Shown here in pieces: positions 7,216 to 16,094 of a DNA stretch of 62,908 bases. Every line of letters begins with the position of its first letter. Within the stretch, counting starts at the first letter, position 1. This stretch comes from Bacteroidales bacterium (GTDB lineage: Bacteria; Bacteroidota; Bacteroidia; Bacteroidales; F082). The position numbers and the translations under genes are program-made. The stretch covers positions 1 through 62,908 of the forward strand of contig JAGBVS010000037.1 in NCBI GenBank assembly GCA_017630195.1, read 5' to 3'. The notes beneath the pieces were generated by a model that did not search any database, had not been told where the DNA came from, and saw nothing but the letters and a program-made list of their open reading frames with translations.

Positions 7216-9243
7216 ATGAACAAACACAAACTACCATCACGATCAAGAATTGCAAAATTCTTGGGTTTGGCTGCAATGGCAATTTGCATAACATCTTGTA
7301 ATCCAGTTGATCCCAACGCTGAACTTACAAATGTTATCATTAACAACAATAGTGCAGAGTTATCTAAACGTGTCACTATGTATGGAAAAACATCCTCTAA
7401 TAACGACAGAAGCGTTGCCTCTAAATTAATAATGCCAGAAGTTCCTACTCCGGAATATGAGTTAATCATGGATAACAACTATAAGGACTGGGCTGCTGAA
7501 GCAAAAAACTATTTACTTCCAAAAGGAACTGTACTGACTACAGGGATGCAGTTTAAGGATAACACATATTACATTGAAGGTGAGCTCACTATTACCAATT
7601 ATTGGGGAAAAGGAACACTTATCGTAATGCCTGGCGGCAAAGTAAACTATCCATCAAATATGCCTATCCATCAACTGAATATTTTAAGTTATGGAGAGTT
7701 TAACATCACAGGAAGCAATATTTTAAACATCAATTCAGGCTCAACAGTCATGATTTCCGGAGACTTCAGTTATCCTAAGTTATGGGTTGGCGGCAGTCTC
7801 TATGTAAGCGACGGATTGACCACATCAGCCATGGAAGTACGTGAACACGCTGTATGCCAAGTTGACTGCAGTACACAAGTAGATGAATATATGATTCTCC
7901 ACAATTATGCAGATTTCACTGTAGGAAGTTATCTTTCATCTCCATCAATAGAAATGAATTCTGCTTCAATATTACGAATAGAAGCAGGTAGCCTTGTAAG
8001 CACCGAATCTCTCTGTTTGAGAAACCCATGTACTGTTACAGTAAATGGCGGAGATCTCGAGTATGCTGTTCTTTCAGCTGACAAGATTGAGATTCACACA
8101 GGCAATATTAAAGAAATGTTTACAGGATGGCTTGACATTCATTATCAAGAAATTAACAATTACAGCGGCAAAGAATTGGAATGGCTTTCAAGCATCAAAT
8201 TAAATGGTGACACATATCTTACAGCCAACGGATGCCACCCTGAATTCGGCGAACAACCTGAAATTGAAACAGAACCAGTTGTTGGTCTTGAACACATAGC
8301 TCAAGTAGTAACACCAGACCATGGACACTACATTTCTTCAACTTGTATCCAAACAATGTCAGACATGGCATACGTATCATACCATACTCGCGGAGCTGAT
8401 TATCATGGCTGCATTGAAGTTTTGAACGTATCTGAAGATATGTGTTCTATTCTCTCATACATGGAACATCCAACACTTGATTTCAACCACTTGATTTTAG
8501 ACAACTCCAGAATCATTGCAGCTGGCGGCGAACCAAAGAATGGCGCATTCCTTGGTGTCATCAATTTAGGCGGTGGCATATTCCAAACCAATGATGCAGA
8601 ACTCAAACAAATAAAATTAGATGGAGCATCAGCAAGCTGCGTCATTCGCAACGGAAATTACTTACACGCAACAACCAACGAAGGTTATCACACACTCGAC
8701 GCTAATTCATTCAGCACAGTAGCTTCAATTCCTTCAGCAGGTTCTTCTAAGTTTATCAGTTCCGACGGAACAAATATGGGTGTAGTATCACTCACTGATA
8801 AAAATTCAGAACAATCATTAGCCGTTTTAAATATGTATAATGCTTCTGACTACACATTCAGCGATCCTAAACAAACCATCACATTAGACATTATTGCTCC
8901 AGTCAATGGCAAAAACGTTATGCATATTGAAGGCAACGACACCTATGTTTGCTTGGGTAAAAATGGTTTAAAACGTTATACCGACGGCGTTGAAGTTGCC
9001 GAGTTTAAAGTTAGCGGAGACACTATTGCTGCTGCAAACGGTTTGGCTGTTGATAATAAATATGTATATGTTGCTTATGGACACGGCGGTTTGTTTGTCC
9101 TTAACAAAACAGATTTGTCTGTAGTAGCATCATATAGTTACACAGGAGGAAAATCAGCCAACTATGTTACTGTATCTGATGACATTTTGTATGTAGCATA
9201 CGGACTTAGCGGCGTACAGATTTTCCGTTTGATTGAAAAATAA
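7216..9243 (+). CDS. Large lipoprotein: solenoid domain plus beta-propeller-like repeats
   Basis: A 675-residue lipoprotein: a charged N-terminus, hydrophobic core, then lipobox ITSC (Cys28). Residues about 110-340 carry short Gly/Asn-rich strands (GELTITNY, GEFNITGS, GSTVMISGDF) like a right-handed beta-helix. Residues about 355-675 carry repeats ending in phrases such as NKYVYVAYGHGGLFVLN and DDILYVAYGLSGVQIF, typical of LVIVD/propeller-like surface proteins. There is no T9SS C-terminal domain; anchoring is by lipid. It is a monocistronic gene with its own promoter and terminator. A role in adhesion or glycan binding is possible but not shown. Confidence 0.75.
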   Translation: MNKHKLPSRSRIAKFLGLAAMAICITSCNPVDPNAELTNVIINNNSAELSKRVTMYGKTSSNNDRSVASKLIMPEVPTPEYELIMDNNYKDWAAEAKNYLLPKGTVLTTGMQFKDNTYYIEGELTITNYWGKGTLIVMPGGKVNYPSNMPIHQLNILSYGEFNITGSNILNINSGSTVMISGDFSYPKLWVGGSLYVSDGLTTSAMEVREHAVCQVDCSTQVDEYMILHNYADFTVGSYLSSPSIEMNSASILRIEAGSLVSTESLCLRNPCTVTVNGGDLEYAVLSADKIEIHTGNIKEMFTGWLDIHYQEINNYSGKELEWLSSIKLNGDTYLTANGCHPEFGEQPEIETEPVVGLEHIAQVVTPDHGHYISSTCIQTMSDMAYVSYHTRGADYHGCIEVLNVSEDMCSILSYMEHPTLDFNHLILDNSRIIAAGGEPKNGAFLGVINLGGGIFQTNDAELKQIKLDGASASCVIRNGNYLHATTNEGYHTLDANSFSTVASIPSAGSSKFISSDGTNMGVVSLTDKNSEQSLAVLNMYNASDYTFSDPKQTITLDIIAPVNGKNVMHIEGNDTYVCLGKNGLKRYTDGVEVAEFKVSGDTIAAANGLAVDNKYVYVAYGHGGLFVLNKTDLSVVASYSYTGGKSANYVTVSDDILYVAYGLSGVQIFRLIEK

Positions 9244-9268
9244 GACATTCATTATCTATACAAGATAA

Positions 9269-9309
9269 TAAAATACGGGACAGGATTCAATCTTGCCCCG
9301 TATTTTTAT
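9269..9309 (+). terminator. Terminator after the 675-residue lipoprotein gene
   Basis: Stem AAATACGGG (9271-9279) pairs with CCCGTATTT (9297-9305) across an imperfectly paired loop and is followed by TTATTT. It can also serve the convergent minus-strand operon ending at 9346. Confidence 0.85.
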
Positions 9310-9345
9310 TTATATTATTAGGAAATTACTATATTCTTAACGTAA

Positions 9346-10668
9346 TCACATACCTTCAATCTGTGCTAAATCAGATGTCTTCTTTGGGTTCCAAGAATCT
9401 TTATAAGAAGAGAAGAAGAACAATTCTTTGGTATGCGCTAACAAACGTGTGATACGCAAGAAATATCCTGTATAAAAAGTGCTGAAGAATAAATATGGCA
9501 TCAGCCTTTTTTCTTCAGATGACCTTTCTGACACCAACATGATAACACCAAATGCCACCAAAGAAAAACAATATCTAATCAACCATCCTACAATGAATAT
9601 TTCCATCAGTCTATCAGTCTGTGAGAAGACAAGCGACAACATATAGAACACCCAAAGATAATTGAATACACAATCAAAGAGAAGGTTTTCCACATTGGAA
9701 ATCCAGTTAAGGAAACTGAAGTGCTTATATGGCAGCAGTATGTCAAAATGCTTACGCAAACGGAAACGGATGAGCGATTTACTCCAACGCTGGCGTTGTT
9801 TGAAAAGAGCTTTCCACTTTACAGGCACATTAGTCATGCAGATGGCATCCTCGGCAAAGTAAACCTTATCACCGGATTTTCTTATTTTCTGTGTAATATC
9901 TCCATCCAATCCTGGACCAATATCCCACATACCGATCTGCATCAGTTTCTCGCGTTCGAAAGCTCCAAAAGCACCAGAAATAATATGGTAGATGCCCAAT
10001 GTGTTAGTTACCATACGACCCACTTGGATTGTCTTCAAGTATTCTAAGGCTTGCATTGATGTACATAGATTCTCTCCTGAGTTACGAACCTTCACGCAAC
10101 CTCCCACAGCCTTAATCTTTGGATCATAATAGAATGGTATGAGGATTTTTTCTATTGCGTCACGGTCTAAGGATGAATCGGCATCAAGATGAACAATATA
10201 CTTGCCTTTTGCATAATGAACACCAAAATTTGCTGCACTAGCCTTACCTCCACGCACATCGGAACGCAGATATAGATCAATATATCCAGCTTTCTCCAAA
10301 TCTCTACATATCAACGGAGTAGCATCATCAGAGCCATCATCTACGATAATAATCTCATAGTTTTTATAAGTCTGTTCACTGAGCGATTTCACTAACTTAT
10401 AGATATGCTTACCTTCATTTTTTCCTGGAGCCAAGATAGTTATCAGCGGATTCTCTATATATAGTTTCATCCTTGCCACTGCACGTTTTCGTTCTCTGCT
10501 ACGATAGGTGATTTTATACCAAATAGCAATGAGAAATTCTACCAGATAATAACGAGGGAATTCAATAATAAACAAGAACCAATAAGTATTGATTACAGCA
10601 CTCCATGACAGATTTCGAGTAAAACAAGCAACGATACTATCTATTATGTCAAAGCAGAAATCCAACAT
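9346..10668 (-). CDS. Processive GT2 polysaccharide synthase
   Basis: A 440-residue inner-membrane glycosyltransferase of the hyaluronan/cellulose/PNAG synthase type. An N-terminal membrane segment (about residues 24-52) precedes a GT-A domain with VDDGS (109-113), DAD (162-164), the catalytic-base region GLDGDIT (253-259) and QRQRW (291-295), the hallmark of processive enzymes. Three or four more membrane helices follow (about 315-420). The last gene of the set TolC-like, HlyD-like, TackOD1, GT2, 20 bases after its neighbour. It would polymerise a glycan from a nucleotide sugar while extruding it. No PilZ domain is present. The sugar cannot be told. Confidence 0.9.
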   Translation of the reverse strand: MLDFCFDIIDSIVACFTRNLSWSAVINTYWFLFIIEFPRYYLVEFLIAIWYKITYRSRERKRAVARMKLYIENPLITILAPGKNEGKHIYKLVKSLSEQTYKNYEIIIVDDGSDDATPLICRDLEKAGYIDLYLRSDVRGGKASAANFGVHYAKGKYIVHLDADSSLDRDAIEKILIPFYYDPKIKAVGGCVKVRNSGENLCTSMQALEYLKTIQVGRMVTNTLGIYHIISGAFGAFEREKLMQIGMWDIGPGLDGDITQKIRKSGDKVYFAEDAICMTNVPVKWKALFKQRQRWSKSLIRFRLRKHFDILLPYKHFSFLNWISNVENLLFDCVFNYLWVFYMLSLVFSQTDRLMEIFIVGWLIRYCFSLVAFGVIMLVSERSSEEKRLMPYLFFSTFYTGYFLRITRLLAHTKELFFFSSYKDSWNPKKTSDLAQIEGM

Positions 10669-10688
10669 ATTAGTTTATCTATCTTACA

Positions 10689-12098
10689 TCAATTAAGTTT
10701 GCTAATTCTACTGATGAAGGCATCTATCTTTTCACCATCGTACTGATACAGATAATCTTGGTCAACCACCTTTACGCCATCTTGTTTCAGTTCGACAATT
10801 CTCAACAGATCCAAATACTCTTCGTTCATCTGTTCTTTTAACATTTCAAGTTTGTCAGTCTGCACTTTTGCAGCTATATATATGTAGCGGTGATTATACG
10901 AAATGTTATGATAGTAGTATCTTTTCTGAAGATAGCTCACAAAGTCCATGATATTTTCTCTTTTTACCTCATTACCCTCAATCTTGAATCTATTGATAAG
11001 AACAGTCTCATTTTTTTCATGTGAATAAGAGAAGAGGCGTATCTGCGACAAGAATGAATCAAATCGTGAATAGCCTGACCAAATATCTTTACTTACAGCC
11101 AGCAATGCATCGTTTGATGATAGAGCTTTAAGACCTTCGTCAGTGAACTCATAGCTATATATATCTTGCGGCATCAACTCCATTGGTGTCATTGTTTTCA
11201 TGCAAGAAGTACAGTAAACCTTCATCCTTGTATGCAAGAATGTATGGTTACACTCTTGACATGTATATACGTTAGACGGGCGGTCATAATCCACGCCTAT
11301 ATGTCGTAGCATTTGGTGACATTTCGGGCAACGCAATTCACCATCATAGGCATAGCTTGATTCTGGAGAGATATTGGCACAGCGGAAGTGATGCAAGACA
11401 GGTTCTTCATTCAACAATGAAGACGAACACTTAGGACAAGCCTCCATATAAAACAGATGAGAACCTTTGCAATGTGGGCACACATGTATTCTTTCTATGA
11501 AGCTCTCTTGTTTGGCATATCCCAATTCGCACAAGGTATAATTGAATTGAACAAAATCTGCTTTCATATTCAAGAAGAGATTACTCTGCTGAGCGACAAA
11601 CAAGGCTGTATGTCCTTTAGCATAAGCTTCTTCCAATGATATAGTGAAATTATACATACCTCTCGATATGGCATACTTACACAATTTCAAGAAATACACA
11701 TAGTTGTTAGCCTTTACCTCTTTGATGTCAAAAAGTTCAATCAGGGCTAACTTGTCATAAATCTCTTCTATACGTTCGCTCATTTTTTCATCGTCGGGAG
11801 TGGAAACAAAACCATCTACCAATGGTTTTAATTGATATGCACGAGCGATTAGTGTAGAAGCCAAAAATCGAGGTTTCATGTGAGATTTAACGCCATGTAT
11901 TGACGATATATTCTGCAGCTGATATGATAGTTCATAGTGCGACTGGCCAGTATCTTCTATGAAAACCACATCGAAATCTTCCGACTTAACATCATTTATG
12001 GCATCTAAAGGAACAATTCCTTTTACTATAAGTATTTTGCGACCTTTAAGGTTCGTTTTAATCTTATAACTGTAATCCTTATAACTATAATCCATCAT
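10689..12098 (-). CDS. TackOD1-type zinc-ribbon protein
   Basis: A 469-residue soluble protein. A dense zinc-binding core spans about 205-300, with CxxC pairs at C207/C210, C221/C224, C257/C260, C280/C283 and C296/C299, plus HHFRC (C240). The core phrases (LHHFRCANISPES, LRCPKC, LRHIGVDYDRP) match what I know of the TackOD1 output domain, first noted in thaumarchaeal two-component proteins. Residues about 20-75 (KILIVKG...DVVFIED) look like a degenerate receiver-like Rossmann unit; the C-terminal 330-469 is unassigned. It overlaps the adaptor gene by four bases and precedes the synthase, so a regulatory role in glycan export is likely. Confidence 0.75.
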   Translation of the reverse strand: MMDYSYKDYSYKIKTNLKGRKILIVKGIVPLDAINDVKSEDFDVVFIEDTGQSHYELSYQLQNISSIHGVKSHMKPRFLASTLIARAYQLKPLVDGFVSTPDDEKMSERIEEIYDKLALIELFDIKEVKANNYVYFLKLCKYAISRGMYNFTISLEEAYAKGHTALFVAQQSNLFLNMKADFVQFNYTLCELGYAKQESFIERIHVCPHCKGSHLFYMEACPKCSSSLLNEEPVLHHFRCANISPESSYAYDGELRCPKCHQMLRHIGVDYDRPSNVYTCQECNHTFLHTRMKVYCTSCMKTMTPMELMPQDIYSYEFTDEGLKALSSNDALLAVSKDIWSGYSRFDSFLSQIRLFSYSHEKNETVLINRFKIEGNEVKRENIMDFVSYLQKRYYYHNISYNHRYIYIAAKVQTDKLEMLKEQMNEEYLDLLRIVELKQDGVKVVDQDYLYQYDGEKIDAFISRISKLN

Positions 12099-13273
12099 TC
12101 TCTTCCTCTGCTATTAAAATACAACCGATCTTTAAGTTCTTCCGGAACGTCCAAACCTTTCGGTGTTTTTAGCTGCATGTATTCATCCGGTTTTACGTCT
12201 TTGTAATCTCTGTTGTTAAAACGTATCAATACAGGCATGCCATTAACCAGCGACCAAAACGGGATTTTCTGTCCAGGATCAATACGCAACACTGCAATGG
12301 CAGCAGTATGGTTTTTAGACAAGTTGTTGCGATAAGCTTCCGGGATAGGCTCTGTTCGTGCGCCCATAGATACAACAGTTGCAGTATATTCCACATCATC
12401 ATTAACGATGACATTTGCTTTGAAGCCTCGGTTAATATATTTAGCTTTATCAGGTGTAACATACGCCATTATATACACATTGTCCTTTTCCAGGTCGAAA
12501 GACTGCGTCTCGATGACATCCTCGCCGCGCAACACTAATGAGTACTCTGAAATCCAGTTTCGAGTAACCAATCCGGAGTCAGCAGCAACGACATAGTGTA
12601 TAAGGCCCATATTTTTCATTTTCTTCTTGTTGCGTATGTTTTGTATTGTAAATCCTGCGCTTACCTCACTCAAACGATCTACAGCCTCTTGTGATTCTTC
12701 TATAGTCTTACGCATAACTTGTAATCTGCGTTGCAGAGCTTTGAGTTCTTCTTCTGTCTCTTTATAGTCACGTTCCAATTGAAGTTTATACGCATTATCG
12801 CTAAGACCAAAGCGAATATTATGATCTTCCAAGGCAATCTGCCGCTTGATTTCTTGTTTCTTTGCTTGCAAGACGGCTAAATTCTGATAAGCCAATCCAT
12901 ATTGTAACTTCAAGTCTCGTGAGTTCACTATAATTTCAGACTCCGTATTGATATTTCCGAGTTCGTGAAACCAATCTAACGACAGATATGAATATATGGT
13001 ATCGCCAGGCTTAATTAGGTCACCATTGTGCTTATAAATATCATATACAAATATATCCTCCGAAGCACGGAAACGTACATTATGCACAACCACATATCCA
13101 TTGAAATCAATATATACGACCTTACGAATACAATATAAGACTACAATTATTATAACTAAAGCGAATATAAATGCAAACAACGCCTGCTGCTTGTTTTGTT
13201 TCTTTTTTCGTTGCAGCAATATTTCTTCTATTTCAGCCTGTTCTTTATCGCTTGTAAAATGAAAATCTTTCAT
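12095..13273 (-). CDS. HlyD-like membrane fusion (adaptor) protein
   Basis: A 392-residue periplasmic adaptor. A cytoplasmic basic N-tail, one membrane helix (about 30-50) and a half lipoyl-type barrel (about 58-100, GYVVVHNVRFRASEDIFV) are followed by a long coiled coil (about 110-215, Lys/Glu/Leu-rich) and a C-terminal barrel with EYTATVVSMG. This is the build of HlyD, EmrA and the alginate protein Alg44, which bridge an inner-membrane machine to an outer-membrane channel. There is no PilZ domain ahead of the helix, unlike Alg44. Two bases separate it from the TolC-like gene and it overlaps the TackOD1 gene by four. No ABC ATPase is encoded nearby, so the export motor is probably the synthase. 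Confidence 0.88.
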   Translation of the reverse strand: MKDFHFTSDKEQAEIEEILLQRKKKQNKQQALFAFIFALVIIIVVLYCIRKVVYIDFNGYVVVHNVRFRASEDIFVYDIYKHNGDLIKPGDTIYSYLSLDWFHELGNINTESEIIVNSRDLKLQYGLAYQNLAVLQAKKQEIKRQIALEDHNIRFGLSDNAYKLQLERDYKETEEELKALQRRLQVMRKTIEESQEAVDRLSEVSAGFTIQNIRNKKKMKNMGLIHYVVAADSGLVTRNWISEYSLVLRGEDVIETQSFDLEKDNVYIMAYVTPDKAKYINRGFKANVIVNDDVEYTATVVSMGARTEPIPEAYRNNLSKNHTAAIAVLRIDPGQKIPFWSLVNGMPVLIRFNNRDYKDVKPDEYMQLKTPKGLDVPEELKDRLYFNSRGRE

Positions 13274-13275
13274 AA

Positions 13276-14649
13276 CTATTTATTCTCATTTTTTAAATTA
13301 CAAAAATCAAATACAGATTGTTGAAGTAGCAACACTTGCAAGTCTGCAATGCAACAATCTCTCTTATATTGGTATGAATAATAATTTTCCCAACATGTCA
13401 GATAGTGGTTATACTCCTTAATCCTCGATATGAAATTATATTCACCAACATGTCCTTGATAGTTTTCTCTACGAAGCAACATATATTCCCTCAATACTTC
13501 GATACGTTTAAGTTCTCCAGCTAATCCTCTGTTAGCCCTTTCTATTTCAAGCAGGATAGTCTCTACCTCTTCCATCAACAAGGCTGTTTGTTCTTCTTTT
13601 TCCATTGTTTTCTGCAAGCGTTCAGCTGTCAGTGCTTTTTTCTTGCGATATTCTTGTGCTGAAAGTGGTATTTGAAATGAAATGCCCATATCTAAGTTTG
13701 ACGAGTTCGTCATTTCAGGACGCATATAGTATGAATATCTTAAAAACGGTGATAATCCCAATGAAGTCCAATAGCCTGCACTCTCTTCCTTTTGTCGAAG
13801 AATCTCCAATTGCAGATCTAAAGTATGCAACTGCAATGCATTTTCTCGTATATAACTCTTTAATCGAGCAGTATCGATCTGTATAGTCACACCACCTTGT
13901 GGTCGCACCAATTGAGACGCTATAGGATAATCTTCTGGTATAGACTCTAACAATCGTTCAGCTATCGCCTGCTCATCCATAAGTTTCAACAATTCATCAG
14001 TACCGATGCTGCGGTCAGAAACCAAATACATCTGTGCATCTGTCAACAACTGAAGATTATTGATACGGAGTTTCAGAACGCTTACAAGGAGACTATCATA
14101 CTCTTTGCGTAAGTATTCCTTTTGACGTTCTATTATTTGGTTTGCATACTCCTGTTCCAAAGACACACGCTCGAGCTCACCCATAAGAGACAACTCTCTG
14201 AGTCGCTCTTTTCGGTTAATGAGCGAACTATTCATAATATTCCATCTCAGTTCGGCTTGCGCTTTTACCGAATAAACAGCCAAAGCATCATCCTCGTCAT
14301 AATCCACTCCGAGTTCTTGACCTGCTCGATAATAAGTCTGTCCCGAAAAAACCAGACCTGTTTCGGCTTTCAGTGCATATTGTTGACTTTCAACTTTTGC
14401 ATCGATAAGCGAGTCCATAGCATTCACTCCCATTCTCTGAGAAGCTGTATCCATTGCTATTGGTCCGAAATCGGTTGTAGTCGGAACATGCCGAAAAATC
14501 AGCGTGTCCAACATTTTGAAATGCGTTTCGAATCGTTTAAACAGCGTTTCATCTTTTCTAAGAGACTGAGCGTTAACAGACGAAAAGGATAATATTGAGA
14601 GAATCAATAGTATTATGAAGATTGCCGATGATTCTTTTAACAATTTCAC
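13276..14649 (-). CDS. TolC-like outer-membrane channel protein
   Basis: A 457-residue protein with a signal peptide (about 1-28, ending VNAQ) and the long amphipathic helical segments of outer membrane efflux proteins (about 130-225 and 345-430). A beta-rich stretch in between (LSPFLRYSYYMRPEMTNSSNLDMGISFQIPL) fits the membrane barrel strand. Such trimers form an outer-membrane duct that docks onto an HlyD-type adaptor, which is the next gene. It is the first gene of the four-gene export set. Its start lies 17 bases after the small ferredoxin gene, so it may be read through from the longer operon. Confidence 0.85.
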   Translation of the reverse strand: MKLLKESSAIFIILLILSILSFSSVNAQSLRKDETLFKRFETHFKMLDTLIFRHVPTTTDFGPIAMDTASQRMGVNAMDSLIDAKVESQQYALKAETGLVFSGQTYYRAGQELGVDYDEDDALAVYSVKAQAELRWNIMNSSLINRKERLRELSLMGELERVSLEQEYANQIIERQKEYLRKEYDSLLVSVLKLRINNLQLLTDAQMYLVSDRSIGTDELLKLMDEQAIAERLLESIPEDYPIASQLVRPQGGVTIQIDTARLKSYIRENALQLHTLDLQLEILRQKEESAGYWTSLGLSPFLRYSYYMRPEMTNSSNLDMGISFQIPLSAQEYRKKKALTAERLQKTMEKEEQTALLMEEVETILLEIERANRGLAGELKRIEVLREYMLLRRENYQGHVGEYNFISRIKEYNHYLTCWENYYSYQYKRDCCIADLQVLLLQQSVFDFCNLKNENK

Positions 14650-14666
14650 GATTTAGAAATTATATA

Positions 14667-14927
14667 TTATATAAATGTCTTATATTCTTCATAGTTCCTT
14701 ATCAACAAGTTAGGTATATCTAACCTATGAGGGCATCTGCCTTTACATAAATTACAACGTAGGCAGTTTTCTATTCTTTTCATCTTAGTTTTCCATTCTT
14801 CTGTCAGATATTCTTCAAACGATTCGCCACGTAAGAAAAGATTCATTCTTGCGCAATCGCTGATTTTTATACCGGCAGGACATGGCATACAACGTCCACA
14901 TCCGCGACAGATTTCTTCTGTTGACAT
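14667..14927 (-). CDS. Small 2x[4Fe-4S] ferredoxin-like protein
   Basis: An 86-residue protein holding two cysteine clusters: C7-x2-C10-x2-C13-x2-C16-P and C55-x2-C58-x2-C61-x3-C65-P. The spacing and context (CMPCPAGIKISD...CLRCNLCKGRCPHRLDIP) match the C-terminal iron-sulfur domain of [4Fe-4S]-containing aldo/keto reductases (COG1453 type), but the reductase barrel is absent. It is not a stranded fragment: its ATG overlaps the TGA of the Gate-domain gene by one base (TGATG), so it is translationally coupled to that membrane protein. It may pass electrons to or regulate that protein; unproven. Confidence 0.8.
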   Translation of the reverse strand: MSTEEICRGCGRCMPCPAGIKISDCARMNLFLRGESFEEYLTEEWKTKMKRIENCLRCNLCKGRCPHRLDIPNLLIRNYEEYKTFI

Positions 14928-16066
14928 CAGAATATCATTGAAAACAGAACGTACAACCAGTGAGCTGCGACACCTGCAACGAGTCCGCCTACAGTGTGAG
15001 CCAAGATAGCTTTAGATGTGAGGCTACGGAATCCGAGTGAGTCGAGCATAGCTGTATGTGTGCTAAGATAACCGCTCCAGCACATACCCATAGCTGTGAA
15101 AACAGCGATAGCGTTGCCGTTGATGATTCCTTCTTGGATAAAACGTGGAATCAAGCCGAGAGCTGCTCCAACAGCACCGAGGGCTGTGATAGGGAATGCT
15201 ACTAATTGTGGGTTTTCAAAACCGAACAACCACTTGAATACGAAGTTAATTTTTTCAGCGAGATATGGCAATAAAGCAACACCTTCGTAAGCACCGCCTT
15301 GATATCCGCCTTCAGGAGCGCCGAATGTGAGCATCATAACAACTGTTGAAATAATGAGAACACCAGGAATGATAGCAAGACCGATTTCAACACCTGACTT
15401 GCCGCCGTCGAGGATAGCATTCAAGAAACGTAAGAATGCGCTGCCTTCTGACTTGAAAGAAATTTGTTGCTCATCACCTTCTTTGTCGCTGATTTCTGCA
15501 TTGAGTTCAGGGTTAGATTTCAAGATGAAACGTTGCATCAAACGTGTTGAAACGATACTACCGATAACAGCGCCGAGTAAACCAACCAATGCTGCTGGCA
15601 AAAAGCCTTTACCCATCATAAACATAATCACGACGAGACCCATGCCGAAAGCTGTACCGAAGTTTGTTAAAGAAATAAGTTGGTATTTTTTAAAATAACG
15701 TGCGAAGTGAGCGTCTTTAGAAAGACTGATGATGGCTGGGTTGTCTGACAAGAATGTCATGATGCCGCCGAGAGCAGCAACGCCTGGAAGGTTGTATAAA
15801 GGTTTCATGAGAGGACGAAGCACGACTTCAATCAAACGTACCACGCCAAATTCGACTAACAAATTACCCAAAGCACCTGACACAACAGTGATAGCCATGA
15901 TGTAAAATACTGTTTCTAACAATAAGCTGTAAGCTGTCTGCATAATGGTGTTCATCATGTTAGGCAAGCCCATTTTACTTCCAAGATAGCCGAAGAATCC
16001 GAAGAATATCAGTAAGAAGACAACAGCTTCTATACGGCGTTTGGTTAAAAATTTCATGTTTTTCAT
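14927..16066 (-). CDS. Gate-domain (nucleoside-recognition) membrane protein
   Basis: A 379-residue polytopic inner-membrane protein with about 9-10 hydrophobic helices and two Gate-type halves. Each half has a conserved re-entrant phrase: GGIMTFLSDNPAIISLSKD (about 100-118) and MCWSGYLSTHTAMLDSLG (about 327-344). It resembles the CD0519/CD1768 membrane proteins related to spore maturation and nucleoside transporters. The substrate is unknown. It is coupled to a 4Fe-4S protein by a one-base overlap and follows a porin gene by 28 bases. The N-terminal MKNMKF offers two ATGs, three codons apart. Confidence 0.75.
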   Translation of the reverse strand: MKNMKFLTKRRIEAVVFLLIFFGFFGYLGSKMGLPNMMNTIMQTAYSLLLETVFYIMAITVVSGALGNLLVEFGVVRLIEVVLRPLMKPLYNLPGVAALGGIMTFLSDNPAIISLSKDAHFARYFKKYQLISLTNFGTAFGMGLVVIMFMMGKGFLPAALVGLLGAVIGSIVSTRLMQRFILKSNPELNAEISDKEGDEQQISFKSEGSAFLRFLNAILDGGKSGVEIGLAIIPGVLIISTVVMMLTFGAPEGGYQGGAYEGVALLPYLAEKINFVFKWLFGFENPQLVAFPITALGAVGAALGLIPRFIQEGIINGNAIAVFTAMGMCWSGYLSTHTAMLDSLGFRSLTSKAILAHTVGGLVAGVAAHWLYVLFSMIF

Positions 16067-16094
16067 TTGTCTTTATTTTTTGTTTGTTATTATT

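Noticed and set aside
14122-14592. A 156-residue plus-strand reading frame opposite the TolC-like gene.
   Set aside because: Cys/His/Ser-rich composition typical of antisense frames and no recognisable domain, while the minus-strand frame has a signal peptide and efflux-protein helices.
14667-14927. The small 4Fe-4S gene as the remnant of a degraded aldo/keto reductase.
   Set aside because: It has its own ATG overlapping the previous stop, no trace of the reductase barrel upstream (that space is an intact membrane-protein gene) and intact cysteine motifs.
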